This document shows, piece by piece, positions 11,401 to 22,226 of a DNA stretch of 64,000 nucleotides (positions within the stretch are counted from its first letter, which is position 1; the number at the start of each line of letters is the position of its first letter). This stretch comes from Smallanthus sonchifolius (taxonomy: Eukaryota > Streptophyta > Magnoliopsida > Asterales > Asteraceae): assembly GCA_023525975.1 (NCBI GenBank), contig CM042018.1, forward strand, positions 79,119,001 through 79,183,000, read 5' to 3'. A model generated the notes under the pieces. It was given only the letters and a program-made list of their open reading frames with translations. It was not told the DNA's origin and did no database searches. Made by a program: the position numbers and the translations under genes.

Positions 11401-12701
11401 CAAGGGTGAAGAACTTGGGCTGGGTGTTTCGGAAGCAAGACCAATCAGTACCCCCTTGATAGTGGTAGTTGGAGAAGGTACATCACTTTGGTCAGGTTCC
11501 TCTACACTTAAGTTCAAAGAAGAGAGGAATGGCTCGAAGGGCTGTTCTATGGATCCGGGAAGTGATCCTAATCCTAAAAGATAGACTTCCGAAGGAGTCT
11601 CCCTAGCAGTGTGGCTTTCCCTTATGATATTCTCACTAGAATGTTGTGATTCTGAGTGAGGGATGTTGGCTTGGATTTGGGCCTTGGAGGCAAGAGAAGA
11701 AGGAATTCTCTTGCCCCTCTTCCTTGTATACTTGGCTGCAACCGGGGCCCTGTGTTCCGGTTGAGTAATCAAACTGGGGATGAGTAATGTATGTGCCTGT
11801 GCATCCTCAGTAGAATGCACAGGGGTTCGATCAAGGGAAACAGTAGGTTGAGTTTGTGGCAGTGAGGTGGAGGGTGTGGGATCAGTATCAGCTGGGTTTG
11901 CTGAACTGTCACCCTGGGCACTTTGCGTGTTCAACATTGTAGACAACAATGGAACATCGGCCCCAGAGAACTTTGATGAAATTGTTCTCATGCTTTGAAA
12001 AATATTGTTCTTATGTCCCAGAATTGAGTAGATTCTTGCAGTTTTTGAAAGATCTTGTGTTCAATATTGAACACTTCTTGCAAGAATCTTGGGTACATAA
12101 AGAACTGAGATTTCACCCCTTCTTGAAGGTTGTATTTCAAACCTTCAAAAATGAGGTGGTAAAAATTAAAACCTGCTCTAGTTATCATACCGTGAATTGT
12201 CGACGCAAGTCCGGAGCTTAGTTGGTTTCAGCCACTCCTCTTTTGAGATATGCATTGGAGAAGAGTGTGGCAGAGATACTTCCATTTGGGACCCATGAGA
12301 GCCTTCTCTATCGTATATTCTGTTTGATTCCCAGTGTACCCTATGGATACAAAGGTCCTCATGTATACGTCTCTTGGGTAAGGGAGGGCGTCCCCTTCAT
12401 CCTGAAGCTTGAGGTGTTGGCGGAGCTTTGCTTCAGTGATGATCATTTCCTTACCGTCTACTGTGCCTCTGATTTGAGGAGTGCCCTGTTCAGTAGAATA
12501 CATGGCTGAGCTCCAAAAATCTTCCATGTGTGAAGTATATATGGTTGGGTTGACGGTTAGGGCATGGTAAATTTTGGACCGACAGAGGAAGTCGATCATA
12601 CCGTCGAAACCCTCGGACTTCTTTCCTTTTATTAGGTATGCAGTGAGGTTGTGGTATGGAGCAAACTTTTCGTTTGGGTTGTTTATGTCTGCGCCTGCCA
12701 T
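8437..12701 (-). pseudogene. Accessory ORF (aORF) of copia C, function unknown
   Basis: A very long 3' frame. The amino part (12701 to about 11990) begins MAGADINNPNEKFAPYHNL and keeps the motifs YHALTVNPTIYTSHMEDFW and QFFMYPRFLQ, parallel to the aORFs of A, B and D. A TGA at 12225-12227 sits where tryptophan is expected. After a shift near 11990 one frame runs to 8437 with only two stops (10378, 9841). It holds a Ser/Thr/Pro-rich part, a short coiled coil near 11080-11140, an acidic part, a charged Glu/Lys coiled coil (9800-9150), a basic Pro-rich stretch, and four modules built around W-x-Y or W alone followed by LxLP-like helices (about 10655-10525, 10275-10140, 8925-8790, 8662-8530). No signal peptide or membrane segment is visible, so it is not a classical env. 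From memory, similar proteins in Tanacetum carry a synaptobrevin/longin-like label; this was not checked. Confidence 0.75.
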
Positions 12702-13363
12702 TGTGATGGATTTGGAGGGAAAAGAGAATGGTGTTTGAATGGTGGTTGATTATGGAGGGCTTTGAATGCTGTGGGGACGGGAGAGAAGGTGATGGAAGGT
12801 TAGGGTTTGAAATTGAAAATGAAGAGGTGGTGGGAACGTTTAAGATAGTGATATAACGGAAGATGAAGAAAAAGCAACTTCACTTGTACAGTACAACCTG
12901 TTTCACTTTTCGTTGTTACAGCTGTAATACACCAAGGCAGTCATGGAAGGGACTGACGGTAAATTTTACAGCGGGTAAAAGTTAATTTGGACTTATGTTT
13001 ACCCATCAGCAGCAAACTTGGTTGCTGCTGAAAGATAAGAGTATCCGCAGCAAAATTGGTTGCAGCTGATGGATAAGCCTATCCGCTGCAAACTTGGTTG
13101 CTGCGGAAAGATAAGTCTGTCAGCAGCAGATTTTGCTGCTGAAAGGTTTAAAGATCTGCAGCAAAGGAATTGCTGCTGAAAGCCTTAAAGCTATCCGCAG
13201 GAAACATGTACCTACTGATAACTTAAAGCTATCAGTGGCAAAACTTTTGCTGCTGATGCTTTTACCTGTCAGCAGCTGAAGGACAAAAATGCTGCTGACC
13301 CATAACTTTTATTTACAACAAGGGACAAAAAGACACATTTTAAGGAGAAACTTGAGATGGATT
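12702..13363. other. Spacer between RNase H and aORF in copia C
   Basis: Non-coding. It holds the palindrome cluster at 13013-13300 and otherwise nothing recognised. No clear CAG acceptor precedes the aORF ATG here, unlike A, B and D. Confidence 0.7.
13013..13300. repeat. Palindrome cluster in the C spacer
   Basis: About six imperfect units with CAGCAGCAA and TTGCTGCTG arms occur, the same unit type as in this element's LTR but more degenerate. Confidence 0.8.
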
Positions 13364-15110
13364 TTAATCAAAGTTCATCATACCAATTGATTCAACTAAA
13401 TATCTGAATCTAGCTTCATCAAAAGGTTTTGTAAACAGATCAGCATATTGCTCATTTGTATGAACTTTGGTTAAAATAATTCTCTTTTTCTCAGCTTGAT
13501 CTCTTATGAAATGGTACCTGATCTCGATGTGCTTTGTCTTTGAGTGCTGCACCGGATTGTTTGTGATAGAGATAGCACTCATGTTGTCAATGTGAATTGG
13601 AGTCAGCATGAAGGTCATTCCATAGTCAAGCATTTGATTTTGGATCCAGATGACCTGTGCACAGCAGCTTGAAGCTGCAATGTATTCTGCTTCAGCTGTT
13701 GAAGTAGAAACACATGTTTGCTTTTTGCATTGCCATGAGATGAGCCTTCCTCCAAGAAATTGACATCCCCCAGATGTGGACTTTTTGTCCAAGTTACAAC
13801 CCCCATAGTCACTGTCAGTGTAGGCATAGAGATTGACATTTTCATTCTTTGGATATCATAGCCCAAGTTTTGGAGCTCCCTTTAGGTATCGAAGAACCCT
13901 TTTGACAGCTTGAAGATGAGACACTTTTGGAGCTGCTTGAAATCTTGCGCAGAGACAAACGCAAACATGATATCTGGTCTTGAGGCAGTGAGGTACATGA
14001 GAGACCCTATCATTGCTCGGTACTGATGTTGATCAGTGTCTTGTCCTTCTTTATCCGGAGATAATTGATGGTGCACTTGCATAGGAGTTCTTGCAGCAGA
14101 GCAGCCAGTCATTTTGAACCTCTCCAAGATGCTTTTGACATACTTGGATTGACTTATGAAGATTCCAGATGGTACCTGTTTGACTTGAAGTCCTAAAAAG
14201 AAATTTAGTTCACCCATTGAACTCATTTCAAATTTGGAATGCATCAGAACTTCAAAGTCTTTGCAGAGCTTCTTTCTTGTAGATCCAAAGATAATGTCAT
14301 CAACATAAATCTGGACCAACAAAATTTCTCCCCCTTCATCTTTGATGAAAAGCGTCTGATCAATGGCCCCCCTTCTGAAGTTGTTGCTGAGTAGATATCC
14401 AGATAAAGTTTCATACCAGGCTCTTGAGGCTTGGTGTAAGCCGTAGAGAGCTTTGTCCAGTTTTAAGACCTTATTTGGATGTGCAGGATCTACAAAGCCT
14501 GGAGGCTGTTTGACATAGACCTCTTCATCAATCATGCCATACAGAAAGGCACTCTTCACATCCATTTGATAGACCATAAAGTTTTTGGATGCTGCATAAG
14601 CCAGAAAAATTCTAATGGCTTCCAGACGGGCAACAGGAGCAAAAACTTCATCATAGTCAATGCCTTCTTCTTGAGTGTAACCTTGAGCTACCAGTCTGGC
14701 TTTGTTCTTGACTACGATGCCCCTCTCATCTTGCTTGTTTCTGAAAACCCATCTTGTTCCAATGGCTGTTTGACCAGGTGGAAGATCAACAAGCTTCCAA
14801 ACATCTTGTCTTTTGAATTGCAGCAATTCTTCCTGCATTGCTTCAATCCAGCTGTTGTGCTTGAGAGCTTCATCAATCCTTTTGGGTTCCACCTGTGATA
14901 GAAAGAAGGAGAACAAACAAATGTTGGCTTCATGAGACTTACTTCTTGTCTGGATGCCTGTGTGGACTTGGCCAATGATGTTTTCCAGAGGATGCTCTTT
15001 GTTTATTCTCTGAGCAGGTATCACATCCAGCCGTATTCCCACTTCAAGATTATTGTGGTTTAGATCAGTATTGTCTTCAGATGTGTGGAGAGGAGCTTGG
15101 AGGATTTGAG
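13364..15110 (-). pseudogene. Copia C reverse transcriptase and RNase H, broken
   Basis: Minus-strand translation from 15110 gives the copia RT: the W-x-L-V-D-LPPG block, GTRWVFRNKQDE, the RLVAQGYTQEEGIDYDEVFAPV motif, DVKSAFLYG and the catalytic QIYVDDIIFGS (near 14300). It reaches the RPDIMF block near 13975. A one-base shift follows, and a TGA stands where LGLWYP is expected near 13862. RNase H then reads from 13792 (DKKSTSGGCQFLG, TAEAEYIAAS, the HIEIRYHFIRD block, ADLFTKP) to its natural end at 13364. The YVDD residues are intact. The gene is cut at 15110, so integrase, protease and gag are absent. Confidence 0.9.
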
Positions 15111-16139
15111 AGAGGTGAAGAAGGTATTCCTTCGGTAGAAGAGGTGAAGAAGGTAATTTGGAGAGCTCGATTTGTTGAGATTGATGCTAGGATGTTAGAG
15201 GAGGCCGAGTCAGCTGAGGTGATGGAGCCAGAGACCTCATTGGATGTCGTGTTGCTGAGGAGCGGGAAAGCAGAAGAGAAGGAAAACCCACCGGTAGAAG
15301 AAGAAAAGTCGGTGGATAAGGACATAGTTATGGAGAATCCTGCCGAGAAGGTAGAGGAGAAGAAGAAGGGGTGGACATGAAGACCCCTATGATTCACCTG
15401 CGTCGTGTTCCCTATCCAGCTCGCTTGTTACCACATAAACACGCTAGGGAATACGGTCACTTCCTTGATATGTTCAAACAGCTCAAGGTCAATCTTCCAT
15501 TTATAGAGGTCATCCAGCATATGCCAAGATATGGCAAATTCCTAAAAGATCTTCTTTACAACAAGAAGAAGCTAGAGGGGATCTCGAAAGTCTCACTTAG
15601 TGAGCAATGTTCTGCACTGATTCAGAACAATCTGCCAGAGAAAATTGCATATTCGGGTCATTTCACGATCCCGTGTCTGCTTGGCGGTTTGCCTCTAAAC
15701 CATGCGTTGGCTAACCTGGGGTGCTATCATCAATCTGATGCCATATTCTATCTATTAACAGCTAGACCTAGGTGAATCGTAGCCTACGTGCATGAGCATA
15801 TCCTTGGCTGATCATTCAGTCAAGTATCCACAGGGAATTGTGGAGAATCTTCTAGTGAAAGTAGGCAAATTTGTCTTTCCCGTGGATTTCGTCATTCTAG
15901 ATATGGAAGTGTATGTAAAAGTCCCACTCATTCTCTGGCGCCCTTTCTTACGCACCGCCAAGGCAATGATCGATTTCTTTTATGGGAAACTCACACTTCG
16001 TGTGGGGGATGAGATGATCACATTCGATGCTATGAAGTCTGTGAAGGATGTTGGCGAGCAGAGCCACTCCGTGTGCATGATCGATGACTTCATGGACGAA
16101 CATTAGGACCCTAATCCAGTAGAGGATGCTGTTGATAGG
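15109..16139 (+). pseudogene. Athila-like protease block, copy 2
   Basis: A near-identical repeat of 6695-7725 with a constant 8,414-base offset and no length change; I count about a dozen substitutions. The start falls in the shared AGAGGTGAAG stretch directly after the truncated RT of copia C. The reading frames and breaks are those of copy 1: frames 15081-15380, 15371-15775 and 15792-16106, with the protease aspartate region again disrupted. Unlike copy 1 it continues past the copia insertion point (GATAGG then GATGAAGG) into the downstream Athila sequence, so it carries the uninterrupted target. Confidence 0.85.
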
Positions 16140-16737
16140 GATGAAGGAGGAATGATAGAGGATCTGCCGGATTGGCTTGCTGAATTTGAAAAGAAACTAG
16201 TAGGGTCCCCATTTTTTTGGTGATGCTAGTGATGATTGCAGTTTAACTGAGATACTAGCACAAGTTGGGTTGGTAATTTGTGACACATCCACAGTGGAGA
16301 GTATAGAGGATCATGATGATCCGGGTGAGAGCATAAGGGCCACAACCATAGCAAATCATATTCCTGAACTCTTACCCATCACTATTGTTCATTCTGAGGG
16401 GAGGACCATCGAACCAACCCCTAGTTCCAGTTCTCCTAGGTCTAGGCCACCCCAGAAGAGAACCCGTATGTTGATAGAGTCATTTGATCTAGGGAGAGTG
16501 AAAACCCCAAGTGTGGGGATGTCTAGGGGAGATAAGCTGCTAGGATACTTGAACTGTGTTATCTTTGGACCTGGTAGGTTTAAGCTGTTGTGGAAGGACT
16601 TCTTTGATAAATATAGAAAAAGTTGGAGGTTTGATAGGAGTAAGAGTTTGATGAGGTTGTGGAGGACCGGGATACCGCGTAGGATGAAGGCGGTACCGGT
16701 TAGGATCAAGGAGAAGCCTCCTGATAGGTTTCTTTAA
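16140..16737 (+). pseudogene. Athila downstream region with unrecognised frame
   Basis: Continues from the protease block (EDLPDWLAEFEKKL near 16160) to stops near 16220. An open frame of about 155 codons at 16270-16737 has no good ATG start. It contains a Ser/Pro-rich piece, the stretch GRVKTPSVGMSRGDKLLGY and a basic C-terminal part. The RT and integrase of a normal Athila element are absent, so either they were deleted or the element is a non-autonomous derivative. I recognise no function. Confidence 0.45.
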
Positions 16738-17024
16738 GTCTCGGGAAAGTGCCCAGGATGTAAAGCTTGAATGTGCAACTTGGCTTGAGTCTAAGTCTTT
16801 TTCTTTGCTTTTCGATGTGTGTTTTGTTTGTGTCGTATTTTGCAGGGATTCGCGCTTTATTCGATGAGGAAAATCATCATGAATGAAGTTCTAGATACTT
16901 TTACATTTGTTTTTATGCTTGGGACAGGTTTTCATGGAATTTGGGGTGACAAAAATTTTAAATGATCAAAAGTTTTCTACGTATAAAAGTTGGAAAAATC
17001 TATTAACTTTCTGTTACCACCAGT

Positions 17025-17153
17025 CCCTCGCGGTACGCGATGCCTTCAAAAGGTTCCCTCGCGGTACGCGAAGGACAAACTTATGGGCCGACCTAATTTA
17101 TGCCTACTCATGGTATGCTAGGAGTGCTGCTTCTTCTCTCGCGGTACACAGGG
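17025..17153. repeat. Palindrome cluster, Athila type
   Basis: Two good units and one or two degenerate units of CTCGCGGTACGCGA occur, matching the motif at 3595-3724. Confidence 0.75.
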
Positions 17154-17183
17154 GAGCCTTGGAATTGCCCTTCTTCCATGTTT

Positions 17184-17440
17184 TTCCATGATTTTCCACA
17201 TTCACCATTTACCACCATCCATCACCATCACATATTCACCACCCTTCATTTCCATATCATCCTCCATACTACCACACCTTCAAGCCATCATACCACCTCT
17301 ATCATTTACCATCATCCATTCACTGCATCACTCACTATCATTTGTCACCATCATCTATCATCATCCATTATCATTATTAATATCATCACACATATCATCA
17401 ACCATTCACATCACTACCATGGGAACTTGAAAACCATTCG
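17184..17440 (+). repeat. CAT/CAC-rich low-complexity tract
   Basis: A long pyrimidine-rich run built of CATCACCAT-like words. The open frames across it are compositional artefacts. Confidence 0.7.
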
Positions 17441-17607
17441 TGACTGTTGTTTTACCTTGCTGTGGCTTTCATGTCTATGTGTTTGCCAACCATTTAGTAC
17501 GTTTCTCTGCATTCTATCTATCTTGAGTCTTTAATTTTTAGTGAGTCAGTAGAGTATTTATTTTAATTTCAGTCAGTTTGATGCTGCGAGTTTGTTGTGA
17601 GGTTTAT

Positions 17608-18085
17608 TGTAGGTCCTCATGGCGCTTCTACGGATCGATCTCGTGATAAGACGTGACGTTAACTCGGAGTGCGGAATCCAACGAATCAACGTTTATATGC
17701 ATAAAAGACAATGTAGACAATCACGTAAATAACCTTCTCAATTGTATTCCAAATCACAGTAGAGTTTACGACTCAATCAGATAATTCTCTATTCTGTTTC
17801 TCTTCGGTATTGACTGACTCTGTAAACACACATATATATAACCATCTGACCTTCTATAAGCGAACTTATTAAGTTCGCCTCTAACAGACTAAGCGAACTT
17901 AACAAGTTCGCCTCAGATAGACTTAAGCGAACTTATTAAGTTCGCCTCTATTAGATCAGGTGAACTTAACAAGTTTGCCTCTAGGTAAACTTGAATAAAC
18001 ACTTAGTGAATTTTTCATAACAAAAACATAAAGACATAAGATCTAACTATTACAAGCTTTTGTCATTACAAACTATGTCCTAACA
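17608..18085 (-). repeat. 3' LTR of copia D
   Basis: Minus strand: starts TGTTAGGACATAG, ends GGACCTACA, 478 bases. A TATATATA tract near 17830-17840 is the TATA candidate, with a four-unit palindrome cluster (17858-17983) just upstream. Homologous to the A and B LTRs. Confidence 0.9.
17858..17983. repeat. Palindrome cluster in the D LTR
   Basis: Four units of the type GCGAACTTATTAAGTTCGC are spaced about 10 bases apart, immediately upstream of the TATA-like tract on the minus strand. Confidence 0.85.
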
Positions 18086-18087
18086 GA

Positions 18088-18096
18088 CTCCCCCTT
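18088..18096 (-). other. Polypurine tract of copia D
   Basis: AAGGGGGAG on the minus strand, three bases before the LTR start. It matches the B tract at 55230-55238. Confidence 0.9.
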
Positions 18097-18212
18097 GACA
18101 ATAACTTGATCTTCAGTCTCCATGATGAGCTTTTCCAGTTATCCGGTAGTCTGCTGCCAGCATGCACTCCATATCTTCTGCATATCTCCAAAACTATCTT
18201 GTACTGTAATCC

Positions 18213-21200
18213 TTATTCTTTCCATTCATCAGTGAAGATTATTTCATTCTTTCGCAACGTCCTCTGATCTTTCTTTGAGAAATTTATAAGATTCATTGCA
18301 TCATAGAAACATACAATGACATTATTGTCTTTATCTTTAATCCTTGCTTCACAAGTATTGACATCGACATACCACCATTTCATATTCCCAAGAAAGTCTT
18401 GAGGAATTTTCTTCAACGGTATCTTGTGTACAGCACGAACTGGTTTATACTTGTACTTCCAGGTTACCTTCCCAGTCTTTTTATCTGTGTTCTTCACTCT
18501 CTTTCCTTTTTGTGGTTTCAGTCGTTCATACTTTCCTGAACTACCTTCTCTCTTGATTAAGTTTGCAATCACATCAGCCAAACCATTCTTTGATCTATTA
18601 ATAAGAGGCTTTGAAGCTAGACCATTCATTTCACACCTTGGCAAGGTATTGAAATACTTGATCCTCGACTTTAAGTACTGAACACCGTCAGATCTTTTAA
18701 TTGCAAATAATTTTGTATCACCATCATAGAACCAACTTATGATCCTTCCTACATACCGCTCTTTATTCACATATTTCTCTTTCTGAGCAGGTTGTGCTGG
18801 AGACTTGGGTAGCACCTTCATCCAACTGTTTACAGCTTCTCTCCACTGTTCTCTTGTCATTCCTGTAGTTCTGTACATCACAGGTTCTTCATTAACCTTC
18901 GAAGACTCAGTGTGAGTAGTTTTAGTTTCAGCATTTTTATTGGATTGAATATTCTCATCATCAGTATCCATCTTTGAATTAGCAGTATCTTCAGGCAGTG
19001 TGACGTCTTCAACAGATTCCATAGAATCTGTTACTCCTTCATAAGTGAATTCAGGAATAACATCATCTTGGATGAAGTTATAAGGCACTTTAAGACCATC
19101 ACAGCCTTCATAAGTAACATTATCTTTATCTTTCTCTATCTCTATCTCTCCTTCTTCTATTTCATTATCAGACACTTCATCATCCATGTCATTGAATAAA
19201 TCATCAATGTCATCAAGACATTCAATCTTTTCAGCTTCTTCTTCTTCAGAATGTGCAAAGAACTCCAATAATAGAATTTCTTCTTCATTAGCACCAGAAG
19301 TATCTTTGTTTCCTTCAAGTGATTGTGATGTCAACTCCCCCTGAACCTTTGATATAGGATTAGCGTCAGTGTATTGACGATCACCCTCAAAATTTCCAAC
19401 AGGATCATTGTCTTCATCGTCACGTCTTTGAATAGACTCTGTGTGACATTTATCGTGTATCCTCAACTCCCCCTGAGCGTCAAGACACTGAACGAGTTTA
19501 GACACCAACGCTTGCATATCAGCTATCTGTTGAGCTTGAGTCTGAATCACTAGCTGCCATTGTTAATCAGTAGAAACAAGAGTGTTTACTTGTGTTTGTA
19601 GAGTAAGCACTTGAGATTCAAGGAAAGTAATCCTTTCAGAATCAGAAGGCTATGACGGACCAGCTGACGATTGTGGAATCGAAGGACTTGCAGTAGGAGT
19701 AATAACTGGAGGAACATGAGTTATCACCGGAGATGTATCTTTAGATCTTGGAGGAGTAATAATCATAGAAGCAACAAAATTAGCATCCTCTACTCCCTGC
19801 GAAGATTGAGCAGCAGCTATTGAAGCAGACATTAACTTTTGATTCTTTGGATCTGGATTGAAGTCACTATCAGAATCAGTACTTTCATCAACCAAGGATC
19901 TTTTTCCAAGTACTGAACCGGAAGGAGGATCCCGAACAAACTTTCTTCTTGGTCGTCTGGCTTGAGATTTAATGCGTTTTCCAGCATTGGCCAGTGGAAT
20001 AGCAGCTAACCGTTCATAATGATCTGAGGAAAAATCCCTAGATTCATCAGAGTCAGTGCTTTCATTAACAGATAATATCGTCTCACTTGAGCTTGAACGA
20101 GATCCATCATCAGTCACCACATTCCCTTCAGCTTCATGAATGGGCGAGTTCACAGCGTCATCAACGAAATCATCCATGTTCATTCCTAGATCATGTTCAT
20201 GTGCATGAACGACCTCCTCTTGAACAGGTTCATGAATAGGTATTTCAACCTCAGCTTGTGGAATTGGAACTTGTTCAGGAATAGGAATTTGTGGTTGTAC
20301 GGGAACTTGAACTTGTTGAACTGGAACTTGTTGTATCGGTTGTTGTGGAATTTGTTGTTGTTGTTGTGGTTGCTGTTGTTGTTGTGGAATATTTAAGCCT
20401 TGAGCTTGAGCAATTTCATCAGGATGAAACCAGTTTTCATTAGGTGGTGTAACATAATCAGGATTGATTAAGTGACCAAACAAAGGAGTATTAACCGGTA
20501 TCAATGCGGCATTCTGCTGTTTCACCTTTGTGCAATCAGTAAAGATACGCTTTGACATCGGAGTCAAAGTTAATCTTATAGGATGTTGTGGAAGATCCAG
20601 AATAAGATGATTTAAAATCATTTGAATAAAGCGAGGATACATAAAAAATCCTTGACCTTCAGCAGGATTAATCTGCATGACCATCTCTCGATAGAAGTAA
20701 AGTGCAAAATTGAATCGCTTATTCAACGTTAACGCCACCATTGCAGTTTGAAGAGCCATCTTAAAACCATCGGTTCCAGCTTTACGAGGAGAGATGCATT
20801 GAATAATCACATGCATGAAATATCTCCATTCACCGACTAAGCCACCTTTACGTGCTTGTGTATCATTCTGTCTCCCACGATAACCCATTCTTTGAAAACA
20901 ACCCATAATAAGAGTGCCCGGATATGACAGTGGGTCTTCAGCATTACCACCCAAAGCAAGAGCAGCACGAATTGTTTCTTCAGATATGTCAATTTCAGTA
21001 TTATTTATAGTGGCACGAAAAACATGAGGTTCTACGTCCGTATCCTGATGAAATGTATCCCAAAATTGCTGTATGTATATAAGACTGATGTAAGGATCAG
21101 CAGATAACGCAGTATGAAGACACGAACGATTCAGAAATCCGATTATTCCTTGAAAACTGACTGCCTCGGACATGTTAGGATCTAACAATGCCACCTGGTA

Positions 21201-21227
21201 ATGTTTATATTCGACACGTCGAGCCAT
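18213..21227 (-). pseudogene. aORF of copia D, broken
   Basis: One reading frame runs from MARRVEYKHYQVALLDP (ATG at 21225-21227) to 18213, with two internal stops (19650 and near 19565) and a final TAA where B has CAA. Homology continues about 85 bases past it. Domains in order: a conserved amino-terminal domain of about 270 residues (DPYISLIYIQQFWDT, GYRGRQNDTQARKGG, FMHVIIQCISPRKAG, FFMYPRFIQ), a Gln/Pro tract, an acidic Ser-rich part, the basic stretch KRIKSQARRPRRK, a coiled coil (QTQAQQIADMQALVSKL), an acidic region and a C-terminal part with ISWFYDGDTKLFAIKRSDG and NMKWWYVDVN modules. Function unknown. The basic patch fits nuclear or nucleic-acid association; this is inference. Confidence 0.8.
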
Positions 21228-21354
21228 CTGAAAACTTTGGACAACAAACACATTAGTAAAAAATAACAAACACAAACAAAACAACAAACAAAAATTTTAA
21301 ACAACAAAAAAAATTTCTAACACTCAAAAATCAAAAGTCCAAATACTCTCTGAC

Positions 21355-21432
21355 CACTAGGTGAACTTAATAAGTTCGCTTAGTGTTGCATGAGGCGAAC
21401 TTAATAAGTTCTCCTGGACAAGTTCGCCTGAA
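21355..21432. repeat. Palindrome cluster in the D spacer, aORF-proximal
   Basis: Two to three imperfect GCGAACTTAATAAGTTCGC-type units, matching 51810-51913 and 62698-62800. Confidence 0.8.
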
Positions 21433-21754
21433 CCTGTGACGATTCAAATTCAAACACTGAAGTTCAAAAATCAGCAAATCGAGTTAAACTCATGAAATAA
21501 GCAATGAACATCAGTCGAATATCATTTAGCAACCAATTAGAATGATCAATTTTAGATTTCCAGTCAAAATTAGGTCAAAAACCGTTCTTTCAAACTTACG
21601 AAGTAAACTGAGATGAAAAAATCAAAATACGCACGATTGACCGGATGAAAATCAGTGAAATTACCGTAGTTGTGTTCGCAAATCAATTTGGAATATGATG
21701 GAATCAACAAACAACCCTAACAACACAGATTAAAATTTTTAAAGAAAATTCCAG

Positions 21755-21932
21755 ATAAGTTCGCTTGAAAAATGAAGACGATGACTGTCAAGTTCGCTTA
21801 TTTAAGCGAACTTGTTAAGTTCGCTTAACAAGCCTTCGACGAACATGCTAAGTTCGCTTCAACATCCTCAGAAAAATAGATTAAGTTCGCTTCACTGTTC
21901 TTAAGTGAACTTATTTACACAGGCGAACATAA
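21755..21932. repeat. Palindrome cluster in the D spacer, distal
   Basis: Full units plus several half-units (AAGTTCGCTT) occur, matching 51247-51488 and 62158-62386. Confidence 0.8.
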
Positions 21933-22084
21933 TATCTATTCACTTTTGCCTTGAACAAAATTTTACCAACTTCAACCTTTCAAGTCTTGAACTTTCGTCA
22001 GCCTCATGTATCCGATCCAATCCCGAACAATTTTAATAAAAGTTTAGAATTTGCATGGAAAATAAAAATAAAAATCTTTTTGAG

Positions 22085-22226
22085 TTTTATCTATACAAAC
22101 GGAATCACATATTTTTGGATTTTATCTGTACAAACAGAAACACATATTTTTGGATTTTATCTGTACAAACAGAAAAACATATTTTTGGATTTTATCTGTA
22201 CAACCAGAAACACATATTTTTGGATA
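22085..22226. repeat. Minisatellite, about 35-base unit, four copies
   Basis: Near-identical units are built on ACATATTTTTGGATTTTATC plus CTGTACAAACAGAA. The homologous spot in B (about 50935-51100) and A (about 61905-62010) has fewer, more degenerate units, so copy number varies between elements. Confidence 0.8.

Larger units (their letters stand above)
7726..15110 (-). mobile_element. Ty1/copia element C, antisense, 5'-truncated
   Basis: In minus-strand order the element has RT (from 15110), RNase H, a palindrome-bearing spacer, a long accessory frame, a PPT and one LTR with TG...CA ends. Gag, protease, integrase and the 5' LTR are missing, because the element is cut at 15110 in the amino-terminal part of RT and joined to Athila sequence. 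The domain order RT-RNase H-extra ORF is that of SIRE-type copia elements with a 3' ORF. Its LTR and spacer differ from those of A, B and D, so it is a separate family. Confidence 0.85.
16738..17607 (+). other. Athila-like 3' non-coding region, possible LTR
   Basis: No gene. It contains a CTCGCGGTACGCGA-type palindrome cluster (17025-17153) like that of the 3396-5023 LTR, and a TTTTGCAGGG block resembling TTTTCAGGAG in that LTR. The sequences do not otherwise align by eye, so this may be the LTR of another subfamily. A CAT/CAC-rich low-complexity stretch lies at 17184-17440. It is cut at 17607 by copia D. Confidence 0.4.

Noticed and set aside
17184..17534. Frames of 80 and 144 codons rich in His, Ile and Ser
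   Set aside because: Product of a CAT/CAC low-complexity tract.
16738..17607. Matching 3' LTR for the 3396-5023 LTR
   Set aside because: Only the palindrome motif and a short CAGG block agree; the rest does not align by eye, so a paired LTR cannot be claimed.
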